A DNA stretch of 64,000 bases from Mactra quadrangularis (lineage: Eukaryota > Mollusca > Bivalvia > Venerida > Mactridae), in the NCBI GenBank assembly GCA_025267735.1, contig CM046304.1, positions 23,935,381 through 23,999,380 of the forward strand, written 5' to 3'. A program made the translations under genes and the position numbers. The first letter of the stretch is position 1, and each line of letters begins with the position of its first letter. The notes under the pieces were generated by a model. The model was not told the origin of the DNA. It ran no database searches and saw only the letters and a list, made by a program, of their open reading frames with translations. Shown here one piece after another: positions 10,771 to 22,534 of this stretch.

Positions 10771-11247
10771 GAAAAGACGAAAGTCTTTTCCACTCAAGGT
10801 ATTGCGAGAGATTTTGGCGGATTAATTTCAATATACTATCCAAACTAAATTTTGTGTCGATCACTTCCGGTTTTTTTATTACCTCCCTTTGCTCCACACA
10901 TTTCATATACAGGAACGATAAAATACTGTCGTTTTTTTGGACTAAATTGGCACGTTCGGAACGCTTCTAATTCCGGTGTTGCATTGTGGGACGGTGAAGT
11001 TTATTCCCCGGATAAATAGTTATTTATTTCTGGGACAGAATATTTTTAAACAAAATGGCGGCTCCTGCTCTCGATATAAATGACTTTTAATCAAATAAAG
11101 CAGTCTAATATTGTAAGGGGCCTCAGAATAACAACGGTTAAATTTACGAAAGGGAATTAACCGATACTACTTTTCCGGTAGATGACTCAGCTTAGAATGA
11201 CGTAATCCCTCGTGAAATATTGCATCATTTAGACCACAGAGAGCCAT

Positions 11248-12420
11248 GTTTACAACGAAAGTTCAATACAGGAATTAATGCTGGATTAAATCTTTCAATT
11301 CCCGTTCAAGGTAAGATTTCTTTCATTCTGTGTTGTATATTCACTGCAGTTGTTCCCCGTAAATGCGATTTTCAAAGTAATAAATGACCTAGTCATCGTC
11401 ATAACACATCGCCTGTTGACATTTTCATTTCTTGATTTTTTTTTCGTAAAACACAGATTTATTGTTCACTTATTTGTAGTTATGAAATAAAAACAAATTG
11501 CAAGAATGCTACAGTCTCAAATTTGTAGCAAAAGATGTGTTTCGTAATAATTGAGAACGAACAAAAATTGATTTATGACATTCGTGCACTAACCGATTCG
11601 TACTTGGGACGAATCCGGAAATGACCTTTTGCATCCAGAACGTCCTTTGTAAATCTGTATTATCATGAGTATGCTGCACAAAAGTTGTTATTATATGTAT
11701 ATGTTTTGTTAAATAAGTTTTTAAAGAAGTTGTCTTATTTTATATTTGCAGATTGTTTGTGATAGGGTATGAAGAACATTTGATTTGTATGGAGGAAAAA
11801 CTTGATGATATGAAAATGACATTAAATCATAGCGAGATAAACATACTTGGGGTATGTTGATTTTGTTTTCTGGTAATTGAGTTATTTCATTGTTATTGTT
11901 TTAATACTTGCTTATAGTTATATACACTTATTTTGAAGTGTGAACACTTATGATACACCAAATGAAATACTCTGTATGTTCCTGTAATTTTGTTTAAGTT
12001 TTACATTCAGATTTGAATAATCATTTCTTTTATTATATACCGTATTGGATAACGTTCCATTTAGGCTACTTAAGAATTAAATCGTTATTTAAATGATTTA
12101 TAAAACTTCATCAAATTCACTCTTCAAAAATTATGACCTAGATAAAAAATCTTCACCCAGATGCTGAATTATAAATCATGCATACAAGCAGTTGCAAGTA
12201 TTTTGTGTTTGCTTTCCACACTAAAAGTATTTTGTATTTTAATATTCTTTTTTAAAGCAATGGTGTTGTATATTTCAGGTGATGCTCAAGAAGCTGTAAA
12301 TTATGGCAAGTTATGTGGCAGTTACTGGCCTGCAGTGAAAATAACATTTTTCATTTAAATTTATATATTTGTTGTAATGTACATGTAGATATGAGCAATA
12401 AAAATACATAAAAGTATACA
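11248..12420 (+). other. Candidate three-exon transcript with a very short ORF
   Basis: Splice-like signals fall in order. A donor CAAG/GTAAGA ends a possible exon at 11310. An acceptor TATATTTGCAG precedes exon 11752-11851, which ends at donor GGG/GTATGT. An acceptor TATTTCAG precedes an exon from 12279, and AATAAA lies at 12397-12402. Exon 2 is open for 33 codons (including GYEEHLICMEEKLDD). Reading on into exon 3 gives a stop after six codons, leaving a 27-codon product from the ATG in exon 2. This could be a non-coding RNA, a micropeptide gene or a decayed gene. Nothing in it is recognised. The interval 10771-11247 holds no supported feature apart from a short ATG frame at 11054. Confidence 0.3.
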
Positions 12421-12600
12421 ACATACATATAGTTACTTCCCTTTCCACTTTCGTTATAAAGAATTTATTTCTGTTTAGAATTAAGGCCTAACCCTAGTCC
12501 TAAAAATAAGACCCTACGTAACATTTTTATCATTTTGACATTTTCTGTTCCACATGATATAAAGTGATGTAGGGTTTTATATTTAGGACAAGCCTAACCC

Positions 12601-12800
12601 AGGTCGGTAGCACAGATGGTAGAGTGCCTAGATAGTAAATCTTGTGTCCTGAAGGGTACTGGTTTGAATCCAACCAAGGAGGTTAAACCCTTACATGAAA
12701 ATTTTACAAGTATGTCAAGTGTCCTCCATAATATGTATATGGAGAAGTTTCCAGCCTTCCAGTTTAAGCACACGAGACAATCAAGTATGTATTGTTCGTT
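12601..12800 (+). mobile_element. tRNA-derived SINE, copy 1 (decayed)
   Basis: The head reads GGTCGGTAGCACAGATGGTAGAG, an A-box region, followed about 50 bases later by a B box GGTTTGAATCC. The body contains TATATGGAGAAGTTTCCAGCCTT, shared with the SINEs at 17361 and 32622. The long spacing around the anticodon position and the body sequence make it a SINE rather than a tRNA gene. Confidence 0.75.
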
Positions 12801-13377
12801 TTTTCTCAACTGTCAAAACATGAATAATTTCTTGGTGAATGCGTTTAATATCATTGTTGAAATACAAATGTACATCCATGACTCTCCGAAAGTATGTATG
12901 ATGATCGAGTAAAGCTGTTTATGCCGTATGATATGTTTTAGTCAATATATTTTCAATAACAATTAGGCCGCCAGTACAAAAACAATTGATTCAGTCACCG
13001 TGAAATTATTCAAGCTTTGACTGTTGAGAAAAAACGGACAATACAGCTTGCATATGAGAAAGGATTGGATTTTTCATGTCTCACTTCAAGTAGAAGAGAC
13101 AATTAAGACAAACAAGGGTGTATTAAACTGTAATCATGGAGAACTAAAACCTGTCAAGTGGTAGAAAGAGACTTTCTGATTGTGTCAAGTCACCAATGTT
13201 ACCATCATTAAAGCAGACCAACAACATAAATAGATACATGCAAGAAACTGTGGTGATCGTAGGTGACATATAGTCCCTTCCAACAGCCTTGCTGTCGGGT
13301 TAACCATTTAGCGACGCGGTTGAGTGTCTGGCCTACCTCCCGGGAGAACCAGGTAATACATTTAATACACAATTCTC
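12801..13377. other. No gene seen
   Basis: Unique-looking AT-rich sequence. The open frames on both strands at 13208-13472 overlap the start of the ACGT-rich repeat and have no recognisable motif. Confidence 0.3.
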
Positions 13378-13625
13378 CCCAGCAAACACGCGACGTCGCT
13401 ACAACGTCATTTAAACGTTGGATTTCAGTCACGACATCGCAAACAACAATCCAACGTCAACCCAACGTCTGAAACACGATGTCGTCCCAACGTCACGAAT
13501 CGACGTTGCTACAACGTCATTGAAACGTTGGATTTCCGTCACGACATCGCAAACCACAATCCAACGTCAACCCGACTTCTGAAACACGGTGTCGTCCCAA
13601 CGTCACGAATCGACGTCGTGTCGAC
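13378..13625. repeat. ACGT-rich tandem repeat, two units of about 110 bp
   Basis: Units starting at 13392 and 13502 share CTACAACGTCATT(T/G)AAACGTTGG, then a CCAACGTCAACCC(A/G)AC block and a GTCGTCCCAACGTCACGAATCG end. The block begins after CCCCAGCAAACACG. Words AACGTC, GACGTT and AACGTT make it rich in short palindromes. It resembles the central repeats of non-autonomous elements in marine invertebrate genomes; no coding content. Confidence 0.75.
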
Positions 13626-13773
13626 GTTGGGTTTGAAGACGTAATAAATTTCCATTTGTTATATTTGTAGATCTAATTGTTTAATATTGTACAATGTTTT
13701 GTTTTATGTAATGTAATTGTTCAGCTTGTAAAGGTAATCAGAATTTATTTCCATTGTATTAAGCACCCATCAA

Positions 13774-13912
13774 ACACGTGAAGTCTATACAACGTCAGAA
13801 TAACGTTGGTATTTAGTCGCGATGTCGCCGACCACGAGTCAACGTTAATCCAACGTCTAAAGCATGACGTTGATCCAACGTCGGAAAGCAACTTTGTGTC
13901 GACGTTTGAATT
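13774..13912. repeat. Diverged copy of the ACGT-rich repeat
   Basis: It starts with CATCAAACACGTGAAGTC and carries CTATACAACGTCAGAATAACG, CAACGTTAATCCAACGTC and GATCCAACGTCGG, matching the two-unit block at 13378 with many changes. It probably marks a second insertion of the same family. Confidence 0.65.
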
Positions 13913-15228
13913 TAGTTAAACAGATTAAAAATATTTATATGAATAATAAATCAATTATTCGGTCCTGTCTGAAACATAAACATCTATTTTTATGTATTTT
14001 ATGAAGAAAAGTGAATAAATGAGAAAAATTCTTAACAACCAACACGCCACGTCGATTACATACGCGCTTTTACTCCGTATTGATTTTCACTATCATGGCG
14101 TCATTTCATTTAAACTTTCCTGAATCTTAAGTGTAGAACTTTAGTGTAGCGTGGTCGCTTTTTCTAGAAGGTTATTATATAACGGGCGGGTAAAATAATT
14201 CATCACGGCAAATACATTTCTAGTGATACCAAAAAGAAATTAAAAGTAACTGGCGTGTCAGGGATGTTTTAAAGAGTTGAAAAGCATCGTTTCAAGAAAT
14301 GTCTTGACTTAGAGTTGACGAGGTCCAGGAGGTGTTGAAAACAAACCGTGACCTTGCTTGCCAAATTCATTAAGAAGCAACGTGAACGAACTTCAATGGA
14401 TTGTAATTGATGAGGTAAGCGAGTTTTATGTGTTTGTTGACTTTCATGTCTTGTGTACGTTTGTTGACGCAATTAAAAAGTTGATCATTTATGGCACGAC
14501 GCTGTAGGCCTACATGAAGCATTGAGCGCACCCCACCCATTTTCTAATTTATCAAATGACAAAAAGAAACATGAAAGTCTGTTTTTTGCGATTGAAAATG
14601 TGTTTGTCTGTAAGAATGACAACATAAATGATCAAAGCGCTGAAAGCTCTGGATTTGTTGGACATAGAAAACAAAATTATCAAAGCGCTGATAGCACTGG
14701 AGTTATTCGACATAGAAAACACAAATTGCTAAGAAATTAGAGTTTTTTTTAAAATATGCTTAAGTTTTTATTTGTGTTTTAGTAGGTTGTCCCGCTTGAA
14801 TGGTTGAGGATATTTGCAGATATCATTAGAAAAATAATTCAACATGTACTTACTTTGAGTGAAATAATACTGCCTAAACTCAACTATTTCCTTTAATTAA
14901 GCGTCCTGAGGTCAGTTCATCCTGATTATTTTTAAGTAAGCCAATTTCTTATATTTTCAGACCTAGCCAAGATTTATGTCAATGGAAACTGCTATGTTTA
15001 GATGATCTACACAAACATTCAGGAACGATTGTTCGGATCATTTATTTCAGAAATAATACCCATGTCATTATTGAACATTTAAGGATTTTTTTAAAAGTTG
15101 AATGTACATTTTATCCTCCACTCAGATGATATACTTAATTTTTGAGGGAGAAAAAAATCTTTACACATTACCCTTTGTAATATGTACATACTTGCTTTAA
15201 AGAATGGTTTGTTTGTTTGTTTGTTTGG
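13913..15228. other. Non-coding stretch ending in a (TTTG)n run
   Basis: No supported gene. An open frame at 14522-14740 contains an imperfect internal repeat (bases about 14628-14720; SSGFVGHRK then STGVIRHRK) and is otherwise unremarkable. A TTTG microsatellite lies at about 15205-15228. Confidence 0.35.
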
Positions 15229-15965
15229 GTTTTACGGCACACGTCGACTAGCAAATATTATTGACGAAGATGAATTAAGGGTTGGCTTTATGTCATGAAA
15301 TTTATTACATATTGCATTATTCCACATTGTTTGCCATTTTGACTTAATTAACGTATTGATTGAACATTTGAAGCGGTGTTTGGTAACTTGTACACTCCCC
15401 TCGCAGCTCAGTGAATACATTACATTCACCCGCTGCCTTAAAACTAGTCGATTTATGATATTGACCTTTACTATGAACCTTTGAACGACCAATGAAAGTT
15501 TACCAAATTCCAATTAAGCTGAAAAACTTTATACGCATTTTCATTGGTTGAACTGGTAAACAACGTCTAATATGGTATGATCATACTAGTGACGAATGCA
15601 ACCTCGTATGACGTCATATATAGCGCGGCTACACTTTGTATTTAAGTTCAATAAGTTGCTCTATGTTTACAGTTTAAAGATCAGAGATACGCGTTCAAAA
15701 AGATCGATGTTTACTTTCATTTTTGTTAATTTTCCATTATATAACTAATGCGAAACTGTCCAACATTTTTGCATTTCGACATTTTGATATTGCAGGCGTG
15801 AGAATTTTTTGCATCTACTTTTAAAATCCACGTGACAGTCATGTGATTTAAATGTTTATGTGTCGTTGTCTAAAAATAGAAATATCAGTTTGCACGTAGT
15901 ATTTTAGCAGAGGTATAAAGTGAACGAGTACGAATGAATCTTTCGAACCGATGCAATGGAGAGTA
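15229..15965 (-). repeat. Dispersed repeat, inverted partner of 28025-29350
   Basis: Read on the minus strand, this stretch has the same run of words as plus-strand 28025-28508 and 29291-29350: the CTACTCTCCA..GCA..GGTTCGAAAGATTC start, a GTTGCTCTATG/CATAGAGCAAC word, CAATGAAAGTTTACC, and GTTTTAA(G/A)GCAGCG(G/A)GTGA with CACTGAGCTGCG. A third partial copy is at 47255-47350. Class unknown, non-coding. Confidence 0.7.
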
Positions 15966-17360
15966 GGTAACTTGATATCTACTGGTTGAAGGTTTTAAGA
16001 TTCTTTAGCTAAAATGTCTACTTTTTCATTTCCATGTATGCCAATATGATTTGGTATCCAGCAGAGATGTACTATTTTAGATTTCAGTATTTCATGTAAT
16101 CTTAATTCAATATTTTTAATAAGTAGTCTGAACTACGATTTTTTATGGCCAGTAATACAGATAGAAAATCTGAGAACAATGGTTGATAACGTGCTTTTCA
16201 TTAGACATCATGAATGTGAGATGAAATAAATTAAGAAATCATCACGTTTTTTGGAAACATGCATATGTATTACTGTTACATTTAATTGTATATTTTAATG
16301 TCGTATTCATTGTTATTTTATTGTTTTTAGCAAGACTGTTATCAACAGTCGAAGCTATTAGCGGCATTCCAGTACTGCGACCAAGATTTGTGGTCCATTT
16401 TTCCACTCGCCAGCAAATAGTTCTAAAATATTCAAAACTCAATTTATATCTGCCTAGATACATTAAACCTTTCTACATCTTTCTTTAAAAAAATCATAGT
16501 GACACCGAGTATTGACAATTTTGTGAACAATGGCAGACAAATAATTACATGACTGATAACCGCGGATGTATACATTGATTTCATTCATGAAAAATTATGA
16601 ATGAAACTTTTTACTCGTTCCCGTATCAAGCACAATTCGATATAATTCGTAAAATTGACTGGTTTACTGCTGTCGATAATTGTGTGGTACAGTCGTGCGA
16701 AAAATCGATATCCAGTCAAACATAATAATCAAAATGGCGACTCAAGACGACGGAGGCTGTTTACGCTAATGAAAATGTCAAAAAAGCCTGTATCAGCTTG
16801 TTATTTAAGCTTTGAGCGTAATTATTGAGGGATTAAAGTTTAATGTGACGATTTAAACCGCACGAAGCAGTGTAACACTTATTATCATGTATCTATTCCG
16901 AATTATGCTAGAGGTGTCAGTTAGCGTGAGATAGAACTAGGCCAAAGCCAGGTCAACATTATTTTAAAAACCTAGAAAATGTTTGTGTGTCTTATTTTAC
17001 GTTCGTTGATAACTTGAGAACAATGAGGAAGTGTTGATGTGTAAACAGACCCTTCTAATCACGGGCTATTTTAAGATGGAAAAAAATCAGGGCCACAGTG
17101 TCAACAGTCAAGAGACATGGAATATTGTGTTTTGTTGCTAACACTGTGCATAATCATAATGTAGGTTAGTGATTTTTTTATTATTTGTGTAAATGAATAG
17201 ACCCAAATCCTTGTGAGCAAAAGTACAAGAATGAAATGAAAACTCTACAGAAAACATTATTCTGATACAAATATACCGAGAGGTCCTATTTCGTCACCCT
17301 AAGCCTAAGGAAAAAAATAATATAATGAACACTTTGGAATTTTAAACAGATTCTTTACCC
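15966..17360. other. Mostly unremarkable non-coding stretch
   Basis: No gene is supported. A short ATG frame in a Kozak-like AAAATGG context begins at 16733 but stops after eleven codons. Confidence 0.3.
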
Positions 17361-17575
17361 GGGTTAGTAGCACTGTTGGTAGCCTGCCAAGATTTGGAAT
17401 TTTGTGTCCGGAAGAGGGTACAGGTTTAAATTCCACGCAGGAAGGTTATTCTCTTCCATGAAAATTTGACAATTATGTCAAATTTCCTCCATTTATAAGA
17501 TATATGGAGAAGTTTCCGGCCTTGTTGAAGGGTAAGTGAGTACTGGCTATAGACAAGGGTCCCGGAAAACTAGGT
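17361..17575 (+). mobile_element. tRNA-derived SINE, copy 2
   Basis: The head GGGTTAGTAGCACTGTTGGTAG, the word TTTGTGTCCGGAAGAGGGTA and a damaged B box (GGTTTAAATTCC) are followed by the same body as 32622-32860: AAAATTTGACAA..ATGT, TTTCCTCCATTTAT, ATATGGAGAAGTTTCCGGCC, then AAGGGTAAGTGAGTACTGG and GGGTCCCGGAAA. Same orientation as the copies at 12601 and 32622. Confidence 0.85.
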
Positions 17576-17766
17576 TTGTATGAGTAAACATTGTCCGTAG
17601 CACAATCAACCTTACAGTACTGGAACAGAATTTCATGTGACAATGCAAATGATGAGACTGTTATTAGCATTTGAAAATTCAAAACATATAGTGGAATTAA
17701 TAACATGTCTTCATTATCCTTGCTTCCATAAAATATACCAAAAATTGATAATTTCAAAATATTATC

Positions 17767-18075
17767 ATGTATGGAGAGAACAGTTGTTCAATTCCTGGTA
17801 AGACCACACACTGTATTGTAAACTATTTTTATTCTTTTCATTATCAACTGACACAAGTTATCATTTATTTATACCATCGTTACATTTGTATTCTAGCAAT
17901 GATTGACAGCATTGGTGAATCTGGAAAATTGAACAACCTTCTTGCAACTTTAAAAATCAACCCAACTCCCAAAGCTTATCCTCAGAATATGGAACAAAGG
18001 GCTGATCAGTTTGTTGAATCGGCTGCGTAATCATCAATGTCAGATGCTGACAAAGAAGGGTTAAAAATAAATGCG
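17767..18075 (+). CDS. Candidate two-exon small gene (54 codons) or pseudogene
   Basis: Exon 1 (17767-17797) starts with ATG and ends at donor CCTG/GTAAGA. Intron 17798-17896 is 99 bases and ends TTGTATTCTAG. Exon 2 starts at 17897 in matching phase, giving ...SIP-A-MIDSIGESGKLNN.... An in-frame TAA at 18028-18030 ends the frame after QFVESAA. The same frame is open again beyond this stop (SSMSDADKEGLKINA) up to a good donor GCG/GTGAGT at 18075/18076. That is why I suspect a longer gene broken by one nonsense change. The protein is hydrophilic with no recognised domain. Confidence 0.35.
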
Positions 18076-18562
18076 GTGAGTGATACAGTTATTACTTAGC
18101 CAAGTCTATTTATATTTGGTATATATATTTAGAAATTAGAACAAATAAACCATTATTCTTATCAACTAAGTAAAATCCTCTTTCGCCTATTTTAAAAGAG
18201 AAGATTTTTAATTTGATTTGAATTGTTGATTTGTATCTCATTGATTCTCATACAATGCACATCACCTTGAGCAAATATCCAATACTGTCATCACTGTTAC
18301 ATGTATCATATTATATTGATTAGTTCAGTACTTCACATTAACAAGTTGAAATTTTTACAAACCCTGTCTGTCTACTTGCCTGCCTGCCTGCCTGTTTCTT
18401 GTACATTTGTAATTATATTTACTTATTGCAATGCATATTATATTTTTGATTTTGATTTTTGTAAAAGAACAGAGATAGATTTTTTTATTCTATATGAAGA
18501 CTCATGTTCTGCCTTCAATACTTGTCTATTTTTGTTATTTATCCATCAATATCATTATTTAG

Positions 18563-19132
18563 GAATTGGTATCAACAATGATGCCGACAAAGAAACTATT
18601 TAAGTTCCTGTACCACGAAGTTTATTCAAGCCAGTGGCTATGGGTGCACTCAAACATATGTGGTTATAAAATTAAAAACTACCAATTTAAGTAAGTAAAC
18701 TTTAAATATTATAGTTGTGCTCTTGTCTCAGTGGTCTAGAGACTTTAGAATTGCTTGAAATTGCAAAAAGGTACAGGTTTGAATCCTGGTTACACCTAAA
18801 CATTATTTGTTGACGCTGGGGCTAAATTTTATTTTTAAAATCATTTTGTGTTTTGTAGATTCTTGATACCAGTATATACACATGTGTTTAATTTTATATG
18901 TGTTACCTTACTATTGAACTAGTGCTGTGGTTAAATAAATTGATGTTGTTCTGGTTGAGAAGAAAGTTAATCCATGGTTCAGTCTGGTAGTTCAGATAGT
19001 TTTGTTAGCAGTTGAGACCTACATATTTTAATGTATCATATTTATATTATTTCAGTCAGAAGAGATCAAGTACCTCTCATCATATAACACAAATAACAAC
19101 CCAGGAAGTACAATAAGGTGCACACTTTAATT
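18563..19132 (+). other. Further candidate exons downstream of 18075
   Basis: An acceptor ATTATTTAG ends at 18562 and the following frame is open in phase 0 to a donor-like TTTAA/GTAAGT near 18690. Another acceptor TTATTTCAG near 19055 is followed by SEEIKYLSSYNTNNN and a stop near 19130. With 17767-18075 these could be successive exons of one decayed gene. A tRNA-like SINE fragment sits between them. No family recognised. Confidence 0.25.
18718..18805 (+). mobile_element. tRNA-like SINE head, different family
   Basis: TGCTCTTGTCTCAGTGGTCTAG resembles an A-box region and GGTTTGAATCCTGG a B box about 45 bases later. The sequence around them differs from the SINE at 32622. A decayed tRNA-derived fragment is more likely than a functional tRNA. 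Confidence 0.4.
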
Positions 19133-20160
19133 GCTATGTGATAGCAAAATTACCCGTCCCACCATCTGCTGTCAGAGGGTAACAGATCTGAATGAAGAAG
19201 AAAACAGAAAGGATTGTCAATGATGTTGATATTTACCAAGCCGTAACTTTATTATTGAATTGGCTAAGCTGTAATAACAATGTTTTATTTGTGGCTCACA
19301 ATGGACTAAAATTTGATTTTGTTGTGCTTTCTTCAGCTTAATTATAGGTGTTTGGTTTTTTTACAAATGAGCTTTATTAGATATGATGTTATTCTGACAA
19401 TACAAGGTTCAAAAGAAAAAAGGGAACAAACTCTCACAGCTTACTAAATGGCGGAGTTGTCAAAATGTGTACTAAAGAAAATATTGCATGTTTAAATTAC
19501 AACTGCTTAAAACTATACATAGTTGCAATGGAGAATATGAACTCGTCAGTGTAATCAAATGAAAAATAGTTTGGGACAACTCATAGTTACTTATGCAAAA
19601 GAACTTTTGAATCTGTGATTCCTTAACTTGTTACTCCTTTGAAAATCTTAGAAAAAATAATCTGACTTAGTCATATTTGGTCAATTTTGAAACAAGATCT
19701 TACATACTTGTATCACACTTTTATACATGAATTATATTTTCTTTGATTTGTCAGCTGTAAATGTCAAGATTATACAACTTATTTTATTGTCAACTCAAAA
19801 CTCTGATGACTATTGAGATTTTATGTAACCAAATTTCAACATCCAGTATTCTCAAGATAGGCATTTTGGAACTTGATTTAGCTAAAATTTAAAACTGAAA
19901 AAAAGAATATCTTATTTGCAATATTTTGAATTTGAATCATTACAAATACATGTATGTCGATCCTGACATCAGTACAAGTTGCCATGAATGACCATTCACT
20001 ACTTATCTCTGATACTATATATTTTGAATTTAAATCTGATATATAAACCATTGTTAAATACACAGTTATGTACACAATTGTAGTATGAATCACAAGAAAT
20101 GTTACTTTGAAATTTTTATTGTGTTGTTTTATCTCCAGTTGCATATGTGTGTATAATATA
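19133..20160. other. No gene seen
   Basis: AT-rich non-coding sequence. The minus-strand open frame at 19878-20189 runs into the MITE beginning at 20163 and has no motif. Confidence 0.3.
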
Positions 20161-20162
20161 TA

Positions 20163-20534
20163 CAGTAACCACCAAATGTTTCGAGACAAAAGAAATCCAC
20201 TACAATTCTTGAATTTTGATGATTATTTTTGTAGAATAGCTACTCTTAATATGTTCAAGTATGGTTTGTGATAAAATGAAAACAAAGTTCATGAATGCAA
20301 CACATAAGAAAATTCAGCATCTGACACCCTAAAGCCACCAAAATCGTGCTATTGTATTTTTTTCAATAACATAGCTTTTGTGCTACTTTTGTAGTCTCAA
20401 TTATAATTATAATGATAACCAAAAGTTAAAGCAATACTAAATAGCATTTCAAAATCAACAGTTATCAAATTTGAGATGAACACTATTCAGTTGGCTTAAA
20501 AAGTGAAATGTCTCCAAACATTTGGTGGGTACTG
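20163..20534. mobile_element. 372-bp Tc1/mariner-type MITE
   Basis: The left end CAGTAACCACCAAATGTTTC and the inverse of the right end CAGTACCCACCAAATGTTTG match over about 27 bases with two differences. TA dinucleotides flank both ends (20161-20162 and 20535-20536). A CAGT terminus with TA duplication is the Tc1/mariner pattern. There is no transposase inside. Confidence 0.85.
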
Positions 20535-20536
20535 TA

Positions 20537-21296
20537 TATAACTAGTGATATCCATCTCATTTTGCAAATTATGTTACAATTTTACCATAATTGTTTAAAA
20601 TATTGTTAACTTATCTACTATAGGCATGTATTTACTTAGTTTGCTGTTATATTACAAAAGATTAGTGTAAAATGAAAGAAGTCTTGCAACTATGGACTTC
20701 CCTGAATTACTATCACTGAAAACAGGTCATTTGAAATTTCAGGGTCTTATGTTTTTCGACTGAAATAATTTTCTAAAGTGACGGTAAAGTTTTTTTTCAT
20801 TGTTTCTGATGCAGAATATATTAAGGAAAATTTTGATGTATGTTTTTAAAGTGGCATTTGAAAAATAAGGTCATAAGAGTAGTTTTCATATAACATACAA
20901 GTTGCAGCAATGTTGAAATTGTTTCATTTTCACTGCTACATGTCCATATCTAGCTACTTATTATACATATATGTCATCTCAAATATATTTCTTTGTTATT
21001 TATCTATGGTAGCTAATATGTAACTAATAAAGAAAATGTAAAAAAATCTATAGTTTTATTATTTTTATTAAAAAAAAACATTTTATAGTTTCGTTGGATG
21101 GCGGCCATTTTGAAAATTTTAGAAAATGGGGTAGGGTTACTAAAAATGAAATATTTTAAAAACGAAACGGTAAAATTGTTTTTATTGCATATATTTATGT
21201 ATCATAGAATACACTAACACCCTGTATTAGTTAAACCTATTTCCTAGATGGTCACTATTAGGATGGTCATACCTTAATCGCTCTACTTTGAATTTG
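20537..21296. other. No gene seen
   Basis: AT-rich non-coding sequence with A/T runs near 21050-21080; nothing else recognised. Confidence 0.3.
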
Positions 21297-21720
21297 TAAG
21301 AACGGTTCACGTTCATAATGATATTAACAGTGGAATAAATGGTTATTTCTGCCCCCCAAAACCCAAATGTTGAATAATACAATATCAAGTTGTCAAGTAG
21401 TCCACTCGCCGTGCAAATTCGAATATTTCTTACGTTTATAACAGTTTCCGTTGTTTAATAGACTCCTCGCCGTGAAACTTCGAATATGCGTATCATTTGT
21501 GAATTTGTAAGGACAGCATTATATCTTAATAATTATTATAATGAAGTTAATTTCTGCGCCCAAAAAATACCAATATTGTATAACAAGCTATGTACGCTGT
21601 ACAATGGACTACTCGCCATAGTAATTCGAATATTTCCTACGTTGAGATCTGCTGTCCAGTTAACTCCTCGCCGTGAAAATTCGAATAAGCGTAACATTTA
21701 TTTTGGCAATTTTTGCAACG
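21297..21720 (+). repeat. Imperfect direct duplication, about 215-bp unit
   Basis: Two successive units share AATTTGTAAG(A/G)ACGG-type starts, TTTCTGC.CCC, an ACTCGCC..(G/A)..AATTCGAATATTTC word, then CTCCTCGCCGTGAAA.TTCGAATA. The second unit is diverged. The open frame at 21486-21737 only follows this repeat. Confidence 0.65.
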
Positions 21721-21747
21721 TTGAATCGACAACTTAGTGAAAGAAGC

Positions 21748-22039
21748 CATTGGCGTAGCTTCTTATAGGCACACAAGGCACGTGCCTACACATTTTTTGT
21801 AAATTCGAAAAAAAGGCTAAAATTGCAATAAAAATCACTGTATTACTAAACTACAAGACTGATTTAGCGTTGTGTTTTCTTTTTACATATAACTAGTAAA
21901 AATGCTAACAAATGACCTGAATTACTCTAGAATGTAGCTACTGAGACGTAGAATTAAAAAAAATTCGGGGAAGCGGGCCCCTGAACCCCCTTAGGTTACC
22001 TTTGCCTACACAATTATTTTGGGCAAGCTACGCCCCTGT
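21748..22039. mobile_element. hAT-like MITE of about 290 bp
   Basis: The left end is ATTGGCGTAGCTTC and the right end, read inverted, is CAGGGGCGTAGCTTG, a terminus common in non-autonomous hAT elements. Inner subterminal words GTGCCTACACA and TGCCTACACAAT also recur. The left tip is decayed and no 8-bp target duplication is visible. Confidence 0.5.
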
Positions 22040-22061
22040 CTACCATCTAAAAAACTTTCAT

Positions 22062-22145
22062 ATCCAACTAATCGGTGACGTCAACCCGACGTTGGGGTCC
22101 AACGTTTATATGACGTCTGTACGACGTCATTTGTTTGCTGCGTTA
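22062..22145. repeat. Fragment of the ACGT-rich repeat
   Basis: The words GACGTCAACCCGACGTTGG, CCAACGTTTATATGACGTC and TACGACGTCATTTG are followed by TTTGCTG, matching the family at 13378 and 13774. Confidence 0.6.
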
Positions 22146-22534
22146 AATATGTCAATGCATACTTTTCATAAACTTTTATACATCCTACCCTTATTAAATT
22201 TATTTCAGTCAGTTTAACTGCGACATGTCTCAACGTCTACACTCTCTACACAGCTTATCAGGATGTGTGATGTCTTACGCGTCTTTGTAGTGAAAAGAAT
22301 ATGCAGGTCGATCCATTACTTAGAGATCAGGTAGGACAGGGAGAAAATTTTACATTCTTACGATTTTGACGCCCCAAACAATCTTACAGGTTCGATTTAA
22401 TTCTAGTGGTATTTTTAGACATTAACATAATTTACCAAAATGAAAAGAATATAATAATACACAAAAAGTGAACAGGGCTGGTCCATTATAATTTCAGTGT
22501 GGTTCTGATAATTGGTATAATTCTGTGCCTCCTA

